Below the pieces are notes generated by a model. That model was not told the DNA's origin. It made no database searches and was given only the letters and a program-made list of their open reading frames with translations. The position numbers and the translations under genes are program-made. Below, one piece after another: positions 16,419 to 26,042 of a stretch of DNA of 64,000 nucleotides. The stretch is from Undibacterium umbellatum (GTDB lineage Bacteria; Pseudomonadota; Gammaproteobacteria; Burkholderiales; Burkholderiaceae_D). The stretch is from assembly GCF_014284125.1 (NCBI RefSeq), contig NZ_JACOFX010000012.1, positions 1 to 64,000 of the forward strand, written 5' to 3'. Every line of letters starts with the position of its first letter. Within the stretch, counting starts at the first letter, position 1.

Positions 16419-17681
16419 TTATCCGCCTCTGCGCATCATTTCAAAAAACTCTGCGTTGTTTTTCGTGGCTTTCATCTTGTCGAGGATGAACTCCATCGCT
16501 TCGATTTCGTCCATGCTATACAGCAATTTGCGCAAGATCCAGATCTTCTGCAACTGATCCGGCTTGATCAGTAATTCTTCACGACGGGTGCCGGATTTGT
16601 TGAGGTTGATAGCTGGGTAGACGCGTTTTTCAGCAAGGCGGCGTTCCAGATGAACTTCCATATTGCCTGTGCCCTTGAATTCTTCATAGATCACATCATC
16701 CATACGGCTGCCGGTTTCGATCAGGGCTGTCGCGATGATGGTCAGTGAGCCGCCTTCTTCTACATTACGTGCCGCACCGAAGAATCGTTTTGGACGTTGC
16801 AGCGCGTTTGCATCCACACCACCAGTCAATACCTTGCCAGAAGCAGGTATGACGGTATTGTAAGCGCGTGCCAGACGGGTGATGGAATCCAGCAGGATGA
16901 CCACGTCTTTTTTCATTTCTACCAGGCGCTTGGCTTTTTCCAGCACCATTTCAGCAACTTGTACGTGACGGGTAGCTGGTTCATCGAAAGTCGATGCAAC
17001 CACTTCACCGCGTACCGAACGCTGCATCTCGGTTACCTCTTCCGGACGTTCATCAATCAGCAACACGATGAGGGTAACGTCTGGGTGATTGGTGGTAATC
17101 GCGTGTGCTACGTGTTGCAGCATGACGGACTTACCGGATTTTGGTGACGCTACCAGCAAACCGCGCTGGCCACGGCCGATAGGGGCGATCATGTCGATGA
17201 TACGGCCTGTAGTATTTTCTTCGCCGCGCATTTCGCGTTCGAGTGTCAATACCTTGTTCGGGTGCAGCGGCGTCAGGTTTTCAAACAGGATGCGGTGCTT
17301 GGAGGCTTCTGGCGATTCGCCGTTGACCTTGTCCACCTTCACCAATGCAAAATATCGTTCACCGTCTTTTGGTGTGCGCACTTCACCTTCGATGGAATCG
17401 CCAGTATGCAGATTGAAACGGCGGATTTGCGAAGGAGAAATATAAATATCGTCAGTCGAGGCCATGTAGCTAGCATCTGGTGAGCGCAGGAAGCCAAAGC
17501 CGTCAGGCAATACTTCAAGGGCACCATCGCCAAAAATTTGTTCGCCTGATTTTGCACGTTTTTTGAGGATCGCGAACATCAATTCCTGCTTGCGCATACG
17601 CGCAGCGTTATCGATATCGAGTCCTATGGCCATTTCCAATAAAGCGGATACGTGTAAGGCCTTTAGTTCAGATAGATGCAT
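16419..17681 (-). CDS. rho: Transcription termination factor Rho
   Basis: A 420-residue protein of standard Rho length without the long insertions seen in some lineages. The N-terminal helical part is followed by the cold-shock-like RNA-binding fold with GFGFLRS (about residues 61-67) and [10 protein letters not shown]. The RecA-like motor has Walker A SPKSGKSV (about residue 179) and the conserved [13 protein letters not shown] and [11 protein letters not shown] segments. The Q-loop and R-loop regions ([19 protein letters not shown]) are intact. It is transcribed on the same strand behind trxA, as in E. coli, with 242 bp between them. Confidence 0.98.
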   Translation of the reverse strand: MHLSELKALHVSALLEMAIGLDIDNAARMRKQELMFAILKKRAKSGEQIFGDGALEVLPDGFGFLRSPDASYMASTDDIYISPSQIRRFNLHTGDSIEGEVRTPKDGERYFALVKVDKVNGESPEASKHRILFENLTPLHPNKVLTLEREMRGEENTTGRIIDMIAPIGRGQRGLLVASPKSGKSVMLQHVAHAITTNHPDVTLIVLLIDERPEEVTEMQRSVRGEVVASTFDEPATRHVQVAEMVLEKAKRLVEMKKDVVILLDSITRLARAYNTVIPASGKVLTGGVDANALQRPKRFFGAARNVEEGGSLTIIATALIETGSRMDDVIYEEFKGTGNMEVHLERRLAEKRVYPAINLNKSGTRREELLIKPDQLQKIWILRKLLYSMDEIEAMEFILDKMKATKNNAEFFEMMRRGG

Positions 17682-17923
17682 GGTGAGTGTCCCGGGATGG
17701 GATTATGGGGTGGGGGAGTGAGCAGAGGAACTACAGATTAAACAGGATAGAAAGAATTTCTGTCTTGGTTTCGTTTTATTTAATATTATGTAATTCAGGT
17801 CTGAATTTGCATGCAGCAGTTGAGGGTTGTCAACCGGGGCAGCTGTCTCTTCATTTTCTTCACTTTAAAGCCGTAAACAATCTTGTTGTTTTCAGCTTTA
17901 AAGCTTCAGACCACAATAATACC

Positions 17924-18250
17924 TTAAATATTACTGTCAATGAAAGAGGTTAATTGGCCTTTTGCCAATGCACCAACTTTTTGCGCTGCAGCAGCACCAT
18001 CTTTGAACAGGATCAGGGTAGGGATGCCACGGATGCCAAACTTGGCAGGAATTGCCTGGTTTGCATCTACGTCCATCTTGGCTACGATGATTTTGCCGTT
18101 ATATTCTTTGGCAACTTCTTCCAGTATAGGGGCGATCATTTTACAAGGACCACACCATTCAGCCCAGAAATCGACCAATACAGGTACGTTAGATTTTAAT
18201 ACGTCTGCTTCGAATGAAGCATCGCTTACATATTTGATGTTTTCGCTCAT
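17924..18250 (-). CDS. trxA: Thioredoxin 1
   Basis: A 108-residue thioredoxin with the active site WCGPC (Cys33, Cys36) in the canonical [11 protein letters not shown] context, the cis-proline loop [11 protein letters not shown], and no signal peptide. It is the general cytoplasmic dithiol reductant used by ribonucleotide reductase and other enzymes. The order trxA then rho is conserved in many proteobacteria. The 242 bp between trxA and rho contain no clear terminator or small gene, so rho may be partly read through from trxA. Confidence 0.97.
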   Translation of the reverse strand: MSENIKYVSDASFEADVLKSNVPVLVDFWAEWCGPCKMIAPILEEVAKEYNGKIIVAKMDVDANQAIPAKFGIRGIPTLILFKDGAAAAQKVGALAKGQLTSFIDSNI

Positions 18251-18527
18251 GGAATCCTCAACGAGAGGGAAAAATTAAGGGGTAACAGCGCCACTGAATG
18301 TCGGTATTTTGGGACAGCGCCGCATTCTGGTTTGAATCTGGGGGTGATAGTCACAAATTCAATGGTGTTGAATAGTGCTGCACCGTGACTAAAACAAAAT
18401 GAGTCAGGCGTGGTTAGCTATGCGATAGATAATAACCTATTTTTTAGAAAAGTGTCATGCTTGAGCCTAAAATGCCAGGGCCGTCGCATAGTATACTTGC
18501 TCTACCAGCAAAACCACCACTTTCTCG

Positions 18528-21278
18528 ATGCTACATACTCCCCAATTGATACCCGCTGGACCTCTATTCTGGCAACAGGCTGCCCAGGCGTTTTTGCGCG
18601 CAGCCAGGGAGCAGGGCTGGGGACGTCAGCAAGAGCGGGATTTTTCTGCGGTGCGGGTCATCGTGCCTACCTATCAGCATGCCCACCTATTGCTGAGGGC
18701 GCTAGGGACAGTATTGCAGGGCAATTTCATCCCGCCACGCATACAGACCCTGTTTGCCCTGCTGGAAATGCAGGCGCCTGATGCTGCACCGCAAGGTAAT
18801 AACGGTGGTGATGCCAGTGAGAGGCTCATGGGTTTGTATGCTGAATTGAGGCAACATCCATGGTTAAAGAAATTATTTGGTGCGCGCCGCAATACTGACT
18901 TGTTGCCACTGGCGCAAACACTGCTGACCTTGTCTGATGAATTGACCGCTGTCTTATTACCCACCATAGGCAAGGATAAAAGCAAGCTGGAAAAAGACTG
19001 GCAGGCAGCACTGGCGCAATTGCCTGCGCCTGCACAAGCCTTATTATCCGAAGAAACGCAACTGGTATGGTCGGTCTGGCAGAGCCAGCTCGATGGCAAT
19101 GACCCGCAGGTAAAGCGTTATGCACAGTTATTGCAAATTGCTGCTCAGGCCAGTGAGCCTTTGCTGTGGATAGCGCCGACTTTGCCTAACCCCATGGAAA
19201 AAGCTTTTTTGCAGGCTTGGGCCAAAAAGCAAAGTGTATTACAAATCAGTCTGGACTGGCGCGCACATACGTTGCCGCAGCCGTATTATCATGCCTGGCC
19301 GGGTTTGCAGGATACGGGCAGCCAGCATCAGCAAGCACTGACCGAATATGTAGACACCTCCCATATCCGCCTGTGCCGCGCCACGTCGCTGGAAGATGAG
19401 GCGGTGCAGGGGGCACAAACCATCATCAACTGGCTGCAGGCCGGCAAGCAAAGTGTGGCCGTCGTGGCGCAAGACCGTGTCGTCTCCCGCCGCATACGCG
19501 CCTTGCTGGAACGCGCACAGATCATGGTGGCCGATGAAACCGGCTGGAAACTGTCTACTACCCGCGCTGCGGCGGCTATTGCCGCCTGGCTGGAAGTGGT
19601 GACGACGCGGGCCGATACCATGGCCTTGCTGGATTTCTTGAAGTCACCTTACCTGCTGTGGAAAGACCCGGACAATACTGAGCATGAGCAAGATGCCATC
19701 GCTGCCAAGGCCGATATGGTCATGCGTATAGAGTTGGTCTTGCGTCGTGCGAATGTGCTTGGTGGCTGGGAATCGGTATTGGCCGCGCTGGATGCGGGCA
19801 AGGATACCGGGCTAGCGAGCCGCTGGATCAGGTCCATGGCCAGGCAGGCTGGCAACTTCACAGGCAGGCGCAGTCTGTCTGAATGGAGTGCACTGAGTTT
19901 GCAGGTATTCTTTGACCTCTCCATGTTCAATGCCTTTCAGGCAGACCCGGCTGGTGCGCAAATCATACAACTGCTACAGAAGCTGCAGCTCGCCTGTCAG
20001 GATTTGAAAACCCCATTCACCTTTGCTGAATGGCGTGCCCTGATGAATCTGCAACTGGAGAGCACGGCATTTGTGTTCGCACATACCGACAAGCGCGTGG
20101 TGATGTTGCCGCTGAATGGCGCACGCCTGCGTCCTTTTGATGCGGTGTTGTTGGTTGGGGCGGATGCTTCACACCTGCCATCGCAGGCCAGCGAGATATT
20201 ATTTTTCGCGAATGCAGTCAGGCGTGAATGTGGACTGGAAACACGCGAGTCGCGCCAGCAACAGCAATTGCGTGACTTTGCTGAGCTATTGCTGAGTAAT
20301 ACCGACATTGTTTTATCATGGCAGGGCAGCCTGAATGGCGAACATAATCCCGTCAGCCCCTGGCTGGAACAATTGGGCCTGACGCTGGAGCGTACCCAGC
20401 AAGGTGTGCTGGATAGTCATCCCCTTGATTTGCCGACCAGGACCATGCAAACCAACACTCAGCATATGCCCACGCCCTCTGCCGCTGCGTTGTTGCCTTC
20501 AACTTTATCTGCCAGTGCTTATACCAGCCTGGTGGTATGTCCCTACCAGTTTTTTGCCGGGCGCATGCTGGGTTTGAGTGCGCTGGATGAACTGTCAGAC
20601 ATGCCGGAAAAGCGTGACTATGGTGACTGGTTGCATGCCATCCTCAAGCGTTACCATGAAGAGTTGAAAGCCACTCAAGTCAATCAGCCAGGCGTGGACA
20701 AAGAAGCCTTGCTGCGTAACATATCCGCTGATTTTTTTGCCGATGTATTGCAAAAAAGCCCGGCGGCACTAGCTTATAGCGTACGCTGGGATAAAGTTAT
20801 CCCCGCCTATGTCGCCTGGATGCAGGCACATGAAGAGGCTGGCTGGCAGTTTGACATGGGTGAAATCAAGAATGAAAAAACGCTGGAATGGCAGGGTGGC
20901 CAGATCATGTTGAAGGGTCGCATAGACCGCGTAGACAGAAACATGAATGGTGAAGTGGCGGTACTCGATTACAAGACCAAAAACCTGATCGACTTGCGCC
21001 GTAGACTCAAGGAAGGTGAAGATCACCAACTGCCGTTTTATGGCTTGTTGACGGATTTGCCTGTCAGTTCAGGCAGTTATGTGGCGCTGGAACTGAGCCA
21101 GGGTAAGGCTGGCGATGTAGCTGCCGACGATTTTGAACGCTGGGTTTCAGAATTGGCACTGGCGATTAAAACCAGTATGGCCGCGATACAGAAAGGTTCA
21201 AGTTTGCCAGCCCATGGTGTAGAAGCAAATTGCCAGTACTGCGAAATGCGTGGCCTTTGTCGTAAGGGGGCATGGTGA
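18528..21278 (+). CDS. addB: AddB-like exonuclease subunit (PD-(D/E)XK, Fe-S)
   Basis: A 916-residue protein. The N-terminal part is a degenerate helicase-like fold (VIVPTYQHAHLLLRALG near residue 45). The C-terminal quarter is a RecB-type nuclease: LKGRIDRVDRN and LDYKTK carry the acidic and lysine residues of the PD-(D/E)XK site. Cysteines in VVCPYQFF and in the final NCQYCEMRGLCR match the four-cysteine iron-sulfur staple of AddB nucleases. With AddA, encoded in a 1-nt stop-start overlap downstream, it should process double-strand breaks for RecA loading. No Shine-Dalgarno precedes the ATG. It is shorter than Bacillus AddB (about 1160 residues) but normal for proteobacterial forms. Confidence 0.87.
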   Translation: MLHTPQLIPAGPLFWQQAAQAFLRAAREQGWGRQQERDFSAVRVIVPTYQHAHLLLRALGTVLQGNFIPPRIQTLFALLEMQAPDAAPQGNNGGDASERLMGLYAELRQHPWLKKLFGARRNTDLLPLAQTLLTLSDELTAVLLPTIGKDKSKLEKDWQAALAQLPAPAQALLSEETQLVWSVWQSQLDGNDPQVKRYAQLLQIAAQASEPLLWIAPTLPNPMEKAFLQAWAKKQSVLQISLDWRAHTLPQPYYHAWPGLQDTGSQHQQALTEYVDTSHIRLCRATSLEDEAVQGAQTIINWLQAGKQSVAVVAQDRVVSRRIRALLERAQIMVADETGWKLSTTRAAAAIAAWLEVVTTRADTMALLDFLKSPYLLWKDPDNTEHEQDAIAAKADMVMRIELVLRRANVLGGWESVLAALDAGKDTGLASRWIRSMARQAGNFTGRRSLSEWSALSLQVFFDLSMFNAFQADPAGAQIIQLLQKLQLACQDLKTPFTFAEWRALMNLQLESTAFVFAHTDKRVVMLPLNGARLRPFDAVLLVGADASHLPSQASEILFFANAVRRECGLETRESRQQQQLRDFAELLLSNTDIVLSWQGSLNGEHNPVSPWLEQLGLTLERTQQGVLDSHPLDLPTRTMQTNTQHMPTPSAAALLPSTLSASAYTSLVVCPYQFFAGRMLGLSALDELSDMPEKRDYGDWLHAILKRYHEELKATQVNQPGVDKEALLRNISADFFADVLQKSPAALAYSVRWDKVIPAYVAWMQAHEEAGWQFDMGEIKNEKTLEWQGGQIMLKGRIDRVDRNMNGEVAVLDYKTKNLIDLRRRLKEGEDHQLPFYGLLTDLPVSSGSYVALELSQGKAGDVAADDFERWVSELALAIKTSMAAIQKGSSLPAHGVEANCQYCEMRGLCRKGAW

Positions 21279-24200
21279 TGAGCGAACCCCTGCAATACTC
21301 TCAGGCTTATGAAGTCAATGGTCAGGCAGTCAGTCATGCCTACTTTACAGCGACTGCCTGCGACCCGCGCCACAGCGTTGTCGTCGAAGCTTGTGCTGGC
21401 AGTGGAAAAACGTGGTTGCTTGTCTCGCGCATGTTACGCCTTTTGCTGGCGGGCGCTGAACCGGCAGAACTATTGGCGATTACCTTTACCCGCAAGGCTG
21501 CACAGGAAATGCGTGAGCGCCTCATGGATTTGCTGCATGAACTGGCGCTGGCAGATATCGCCCATGTGCGGCAATTGCTGACTGAGCGCGGTATTGCCGA
21601 GGCTGACTTGCAAAGTGTCATACCACTGGCACGTGGCTTGTATGAAAAAGTCTTATCCAGTCCGCAGTCACTATCACTGGACACCTTCCATAGCTGGTTC
21701 GGTCGCCTGATACAATTGGCACCGCTGGCATCTGGCGTGCCGCATGGCTTCACTTTGGTGGAAGCCAGTGGTGATATTCAGCGCGAAGCCTATGGTCAGC
21801 TCATGCAGATGCTGGCGCAGGAAGAGCATTCAGACATCAAGGAGGCGCTGCTATTCCTTTATCAGGAAATTGGGGATTTCAATGCACGCGAAATGCTGGA
21901 AGCCTTCCTCGACAAGCGGGCAGAATGGTGGGCCAGCAACCAGCAAATTGAGCTGGGTGGCCCGCTGGACTGGTTGCGTGATTTATGCGGTGCAGACCTG
22001 TATCAGGATGCGCGGCTCAGCATCTGGGAAGATGCTCAGTTATATCAACGCATTGCCCACATGGCCCTGGTATTGGGTCAGGGTTCAAAGAACAACCAGA
22101 CCAATGCCAGCAAGATAGAGCAAGGCTTGACGGACGGCCCTAGCCTGGAAGCGTTTGCCATGATTTGCGATGGTTTCATCAATGGGCAGGGCAATATCCG
22201 CTCACACAATGTCAAGGTCAAGGCACTGATTGCCTCCATAGAAAAACATCTGGGCCTGGACCAGATAAATGCCTTTGAAGATGAATGCGAAGCGATAGTG
22301 CAGACGTTGAATCAACTGCAAAAACGCAGTGCAGAGAAAATGGTGATGCAAGTCAATGAAGCCTTGTTTTCTGTCGGCACCGCCTATCTTGAATGCTACC
22401 AAAGCCTGAAAGCTGACCAGCGGGTATTTGACTTTGCTGACCTTGAATGGCAGGCATATCGCCTGCTAAACAACGAAGAATATGCAGCCTATTTGCATAG
22501 CCGTCTTGATGCACGTTACAAACATATCTTGCTTGATGAATTCCAGGATACCAATCCCCTGCAATGGGGCATAGTGCAAGCCTGGTTGGAAGCTTATGGT
22601 GATGATGGTGCCAAGCCCAGTGTGTTTGTGGTGGGCGACCCCAAACAGTCTATCTATCGTTTCCGTCGCGCCGAACCGAGAGTGTTTACTGCCGCGCAAA
22701 ATATGCTGGCGGCACAGGGTGCAAGGGTTTTGCGCACTAATCAAACACGTAGGAATGCACCAGCCATTGTTGACGTGCTCAATGTCAGTATGCGTGGCAA
22801 CCCGCTGTTTCATGCGCAAACAACAGCTTCTGATGCAGATGGTGCAGTCTGGCGTTTGCCATTGATAGGTGCGGTCGTGTCTGATGTAATTGATGAAGTT
22901 GTTGAGGAAGAAGCTGCACCCACCCGCTTTCCCTTGCGCAATTCGTTGACGATACCACTGGAAGAGGTAGAAAACCAGCAACGCTATGAAGAAGGTAAAC
23001 AAGTCGCGCAAGCCTTGCTGGGCATACGTGCCGGGCAGGGCGCAGAAGGTTTTCAATGGAGCGAGGTGATGTTGCTGGTCAAGCGCCGCACGCATTTGTC
23101 TGCCTATGAAAAAGCCTTGCGTGAAGCAGGTATTCCCTTTGTGTCCAGCCGTCGAGGCGGTTTGCTGGATGCGCTGGAAGTGCTGGACTTGATCGCGTTA
23201 TTAAATTTCCTGATGACGCCAGGTGATAACCGTGCGCTGGCGCATGTCTTAAAGTCACCCATTATGGCAGCCAGTGATGATGATCTGATTGCGCTGGCAT
23301 TGCGTGATGAAGCGACATGGTGGAAGCGCTTGCAATCTTTGGCTTTGCAGCAAGATGATTCTTATCCAGTTCTGCAACGTGCTGCAAAACTGTTACAGCA
23401 ATGGATGGAAGCGTCGTATTATTTGCCCGTACATGATTTGCTGGATCGCATCTTGCATCAGGGTGAGGTGCTACAACGTTATGCGCAAGTATCTTTAGCT
23501 GCACAGCGCAGCCAGGTCATGGGGAATATCCATAGCTTTACCGAACTTGCTCTGAATCTGGATGCCGGGCGTTACCCCAGCCTGCCAAAATTTATCGCTG
23601 CCTTGGGTGCCTTGCGCCGAGGTGGCGACAGTGATGCACCGGACGAATCTGCGGTCGATAGTGCGGCTGACGCTGTACGTATCCTTACCATTCATAGCGC
23701 CAAGGGGCTGGAAGCAAAGATTGTCGTCATGCTGGACACCAATCACAGTGAGTCGATGAAGGACAGGATAGGTGTCCTGTGCCAATGGCCTTTGCAAGCT
23801 GGCGAGGAAAGGCATTTTTCTGTCTTTGGGAAGAAAGATCAGCGCGGTGCGGCACGTGACCGTTTTTTTGCGCAGGAAGAGGCCCAGGCCACGCAAGAAA
23901 ACTGGAACCTCTTATATGTTGCCATCACCCGTGCCAAGCAGGTACTGATAGTTAGTGGGGTGCAGAATGGGAAAAAGCAGCCTGCCCCAAGTTGGTATGC
24001 TTACCTGGATCACGCAGAAGAAAAATTGCCGGGTGCAGCCAAAATAGAGAATGAAATACAGCAGAGCCAGTCATTTAGTCTTGCGGTATTTGAACCTCCT
24101 GCCATGCCTGCTGAAGAGTTAATCATGGAAGCAATCAGTGATGAACAACTGGAGGGCATAGCTCTGCACACCTTGATGGAGCGTTTGAGCAACAACGCAA

Positions 24201-24589
24201 AGACCTGGCCTATTGCCGTCCCAGATGCCGAAACCATCGCCGCTTGGCTGCCCTGTTCCAGCACTGTGGCAGCAGCAATACGCAAACAGGCTGAGTGTAT
24301 ATTCAGTAATTCTGCATTGCAGAAATTTTATGATCCTGCTGGATATGTATATGCACGCAATGAAATGGATGTGCTGGTTGAGCAAAAATTATTGCGGCTG
24401 GACCGGGTTGTGGTTTTTTCGCATGAAGTCTGGGTTCTGGATTACAAGCGCCAACTTTTGCCTGGACAGGACGCAGGCTATCGCCAGCAGTTGCTGGGCT
24501 ATGTTGATGCCTTAAATCAGGTATTTTCTGATAAAACTGTCCATGCTGCACTTATTTTGAGTGATGGCAGCTTGATAGATCTGCTCTGA
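21278..24589 (+). CDS. addA: AddA-like UvrD-family helicase/nuclease
   Basis: A protein of 1103 residues that starts inside the addB stop codon (TGATG). I chose ATG 21278 because AAGGGGG lies 7 nt upstream; the ATG at 21272 is too close to it. Superfamily 1 motifs are in order: Walker A VEACAGSGKTWLL near residue 35, AITFTRKAAQEM, Walker B ILLDEFQDTNPLQW near 418, GDPKQSIYRFRRAEP, TIHSAKGLEAKIVVM near 810, and LYVAITRAKQ. The C-terminal PD-(D/E)XK nuclease has NEMDVLVE and VWVLDYKR. As the motor of an AddAB complex it unwinds and degrades broken ends. No recB/recC/recD is seen nearby. Confidence 0.92.
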   Translation: MSEPLQYSQAYEVNGQAVSHAYFTATACDPRHSVVVEACAGSGKTWLLVSRMLRLLLAGAEPAELLAITFTRKAAQEMRERLMDLLHELALADIAHVRQLLTERGIAEADLQSVIPLARGLYEKVLSSPQSLSLDTFHSWFGRLIQLAPLASGVPHGFTLVEASGDIQREAYGQLMQMLAQEEHSDIKEALLFLYQEIGDFNAREMLEAFLDKRAEWWASNQQIELGGPLDWLRDLCGADLYQDARLSIWEDAQLYQRIAHMALVLGQGSKNNQTNASKIEQGLTDGPSLEAFAMICDGFINGQGNIRSHNVKVKALIASIEKHLGLDQINAFEDECEAIVQTLNQLQKRSAEKMVMQVNEALFSVGTAYLECYQSLKADQRVFDFADLEWQAYRLLNNEEYAAYLHSRLDARYKHILLDEFQDTNPLQWGIVQAWLEAYGDDGAKPSVFVVGDPKQSIYRFRRAEPRVFTAAQNMLAAQGARVLRTNQTRRNAPAIVDVLNVSMRGNPLFHAQTTASDADGAVWRLPLIGAVVSDVIDEVVEEEAAPTRFPLRNSLTIPLEEVENQQRYEEGKQVAQALLGIRAGQGAEGFQWSEVMLLVKRRTHLSAYEKALREAGIPFVSSRRGGLLDALEVLDLIALLNFLMTPGDNRALAHVLKSPIMAASDDDLIALALRDEATWWKRLQSLALQQDDSYPVLQRAAKLLQQWMEASYYLPVHDLLDRILHQGEVLQRYAQVSLAAQRSQVMGNIHSFTELALNLDAGRYPSLPKFIAALGALRRGGDSDAPDESAVDSAADAVRILTIHSAKGLEAKIVVMLDTNHSESMKDRIGVLCQWPLQAGEERHFSVFGKKDQRGAARDRFFAQEEAQATQENWNLLYVAITRAKQVLIVSGVQNGKKQPAPSWYAYLDHAEEKLPGAAKIENEIQQSQSFSLAVFEPPAMPAEELIMEAISDEQLEGIALHTLMERLSNNAKTWPIAVPDAETIAAWLPCSSTVAAAIRKQAECIFSNSALQKFYDPAGYVYARNEMDVLVEQKLLRLDRVVVFSHEVWVLDYKRQLLPGQDAGYRQQLLGYVDALNQVFSDKTVHAALILSDGSLIDLL

Positions 24590-24660
24590 GAGAAAATTTA
24601 CTCGTATAATTAATCAACTGAGTTAAATGCTGAGTTGCATACCCCTTTAAACACTGAGAC

Positions 24661-24882
24661 ATGATGATTTCCGAATTTGAATTGCTAGCTGAAAAAGTAA
24701 CGCAGCTTTCCGTGCTGGCACATACCCTGCGCAGCGAAAATGCCAGGTTGCGTAACGATGTAACGTCCATGATGACGAAAAATGCAGACTTGCAACAACG
24801 CATGCAGCAGGCCCACGACCGCGTCTCCACCTTGCTGGCACAATTGCCGGCAGAAGTATTGAATGACAAGGAAGCGGCATGA
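24661..24882 (+). CDS. Small coiled-coil protein, ZapB-like (TIGR02449-type)
   Basis: A 73-residue, almost entirely helical coiled-coil protein (LLAEKVTQLSVLAHTL, SENARLRNDV, KNADLQQRMQQAHDRV). It resembles the short ZapB/TIGR02449 proteins found just upstream of zapA in beta- and gammaproteobacteria. Its stop overlaps the zapA start (ATGA, 24879-24882), so the two are translationally coupled. A role in Z-ring organisation with ZapA is inferred from this context and from size and coiled coil, not from specific residues. ATG 24661 or 24664 may be the start. A TATAAT at 24605-24610 could be its -10 element. Confidence 0.75.
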   Translation: MMISEFELLAEKVTQLSVLAHTLRSENARLRNDVTSMMTKNADLQQRMQQAHDRVSTLLAQLPAEVLNDKEAA

Positions 24883-25205
24883 GCGAAGTAAAAGTAATAC
24901 AGGTCGATGTCAATATCATGGGCCAGAGCTACAAGCTCAGTTGCAAGGAAGGCGAGGACCGTGCCCTGCGCGAAGCTGCTGCCTATCTGGATGGCAAAAT
25001 GTCTGCCATACGTGATGCTGCCAAAGTCAAGGGCACCGACAGGATAGCCGTAATGGCAGCACTGAGCATGACAACCGAGTTACTGGCCACCAAATCACCA
25101 GAAGGACCCTTGTCCGGCTTGTCTCTGGCAGAGGTGAAGCAAAAGATCCAGGATATGCATGAAATCATGGACCAGGCTTTGACTCCGCAAGAAAAACTAT
25201 TTTGA
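24879..25205 (+). CDS. zapA: Cell division protein ZapA
   Basis: A 108-residue ZapA. The N-terminal globular part VNIMGQSYKLSCKEGEDRALREAAAYLDGKM is the family signature (IMGxxYxxxCxxGEExxL), and the C-terminus is a helix for dimer and tetramer formation. ZapA cross-links FtsZ protofilaments at mid-cell. The coupling to the ZapB-like gene and the 6S RNA gene directly downstream reproduce the well-known zapA-ssrS arrangement. Confidence 0.96.
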   Translation: MSEVKVIQVDVNIMGQSYKLSCKEGEDRALREAAAYLDGKMSAIRDAAKVKGTDRIAVMAALSMTTELLATKSPEGPLSGLSLAEVKQKIQDMHEIMDQALTPQEKLF

Positions 25206-25272
25206 TCTGCCATCTTATTATTTAATTTAATCAAAATAACTAGCGACGCGCAGGCATTTCAATGTACACTTT

Positions 25273-25455
25273 AGTTCCCTGCCGTGTTCGCCAATGCCAT
25301 ATATTCCTTGAACCATTTTAGTGCATAGGCCGTGGAACATTATTCGATAGGTGTGAGCGTCGCTAGTCCGATGAACCCGAAATTGAATTGACCGTGGCCA
25401 ACTTGAACCGCTCAGGTTCAGGATGCCGGCATAGCGGCATCGGTGGGGACTTATT
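25273..25455 (+). ncRNA. ssrS: 6S RNA
   Basis: About 183 nt directly downstream of zapA, where ssrS lies in most proteobacteria. The ends pair: AGTTCCC (25273-25279) with GGGGACT (25445-25451), and CGCCAATGCC (about 25289) with GGCATCGGTG (about 25436), giving the closing stem. The 3' half has the familiar CTTGAACCGCTCAGGTTCAGGATGCC-like hairpin (TTGAACC/GGTTCA arms near 25407-25425), as in other 6S RNAs. A TACACT at 25265-25270 could be the -10 box. 6S RNA mimics an open promoter and sequesters sigma70 polymerase in stationary phase. Exact ends are estimated. Confidence 0.86.
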
Positions 25456-25458
25456 CTG

Positions 25459-25491
25459 AACGGCTGTCATTTTCATGACAGCCGTTTTTTT
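25459..25491 (+). terminator. Terminator downstream of 6S RNA
   Basis: AACGGCTGTCAT (25459-25470) and ATGACAGCCGTT (25475-25486) form a perfect 12-bp stem with loop TTTC, followed by a T run to 25491. Confidence 0.92.
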
Positions 25492-25580
25492 ATGTAAGAT
25501 CAATCCGTGTTGTTGATGGTGAATATGTCCTTGATACCTAAATGTGCGACAATTTCCTTTTGTTTTTGCAGGTGCTTAAC

Positions 25581-26042
25581 ATGGCATATTGGTTGATGAA
25601 GTCTGAACCGGATGAGATCAGTATTGATGACGTCCTTGCTTTACCCAGTATCCCCTGGTTTGGCGTACGTAATTACCAGGCGCGGAATTTCATGCGTGAC
25701 GGGATGCGCATTGGCGACGGCGTTCTGTTTTATCATTCCAGTTGTGCCGAACCTGGCATTGCCGGTTTGGCCGAGGTAGCCAGTACCGCGTATCCCGACC
25801 ATACACAGTTTGAAAAAGACAGCAAATATTTTGATCCCAAGGCGACCCAGGAAACACCACGCTGGATGATGGTTGACGTCAAGGCCAAGCGCAAAACCCG
25901 CTTGCTGAGCCTGGCAGAACTCAGGACTTATCCAGAACTGGCTGATATGACGGTGCTGCAAAAAGGCAGTCGCCTGTCAATTACCCCGGTCAAGCCAGAT
26001 GAGTGGCGATTTATCCAGAAACTGTTGAAGGAAAAGGTTTGA
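25581..26042 (+). CDS. EVE domain protein
   Basis: A 153-residue single-domain EVE protein. It opens MAYWLMKSEPDE and continues with WFGVRNYQARNFMRDGMRIGDGVLFYHSSC, the typical EVE core, ending LSITPVKPDEW. EVE folds are PUA-like and bind modified nucleotides in DNA or RNA. The ATG at 25581 gives the conserved N-terminus and has AGGTG upstream; the frame runs further to 25542 without family similarity. The gene occupies the place after ssrS and is coupled to the next gene through a TTGA overlap. The modified base it reads is unknown. Confidence 0.9.
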   Translation: MAYWLMKSEPDEISIDDVLALPSIPWFGVRNYQARNFMRDGMRIGDGVLFYHSSCAEPGIAGLAEVASTAYPDHTQFEKDSKYFDPKATQETPRWMMVDVKAKRKTRLLSLAELRTYPELADMTVLQKGSRLSITPVKPDEWRFIQKLLKEKV

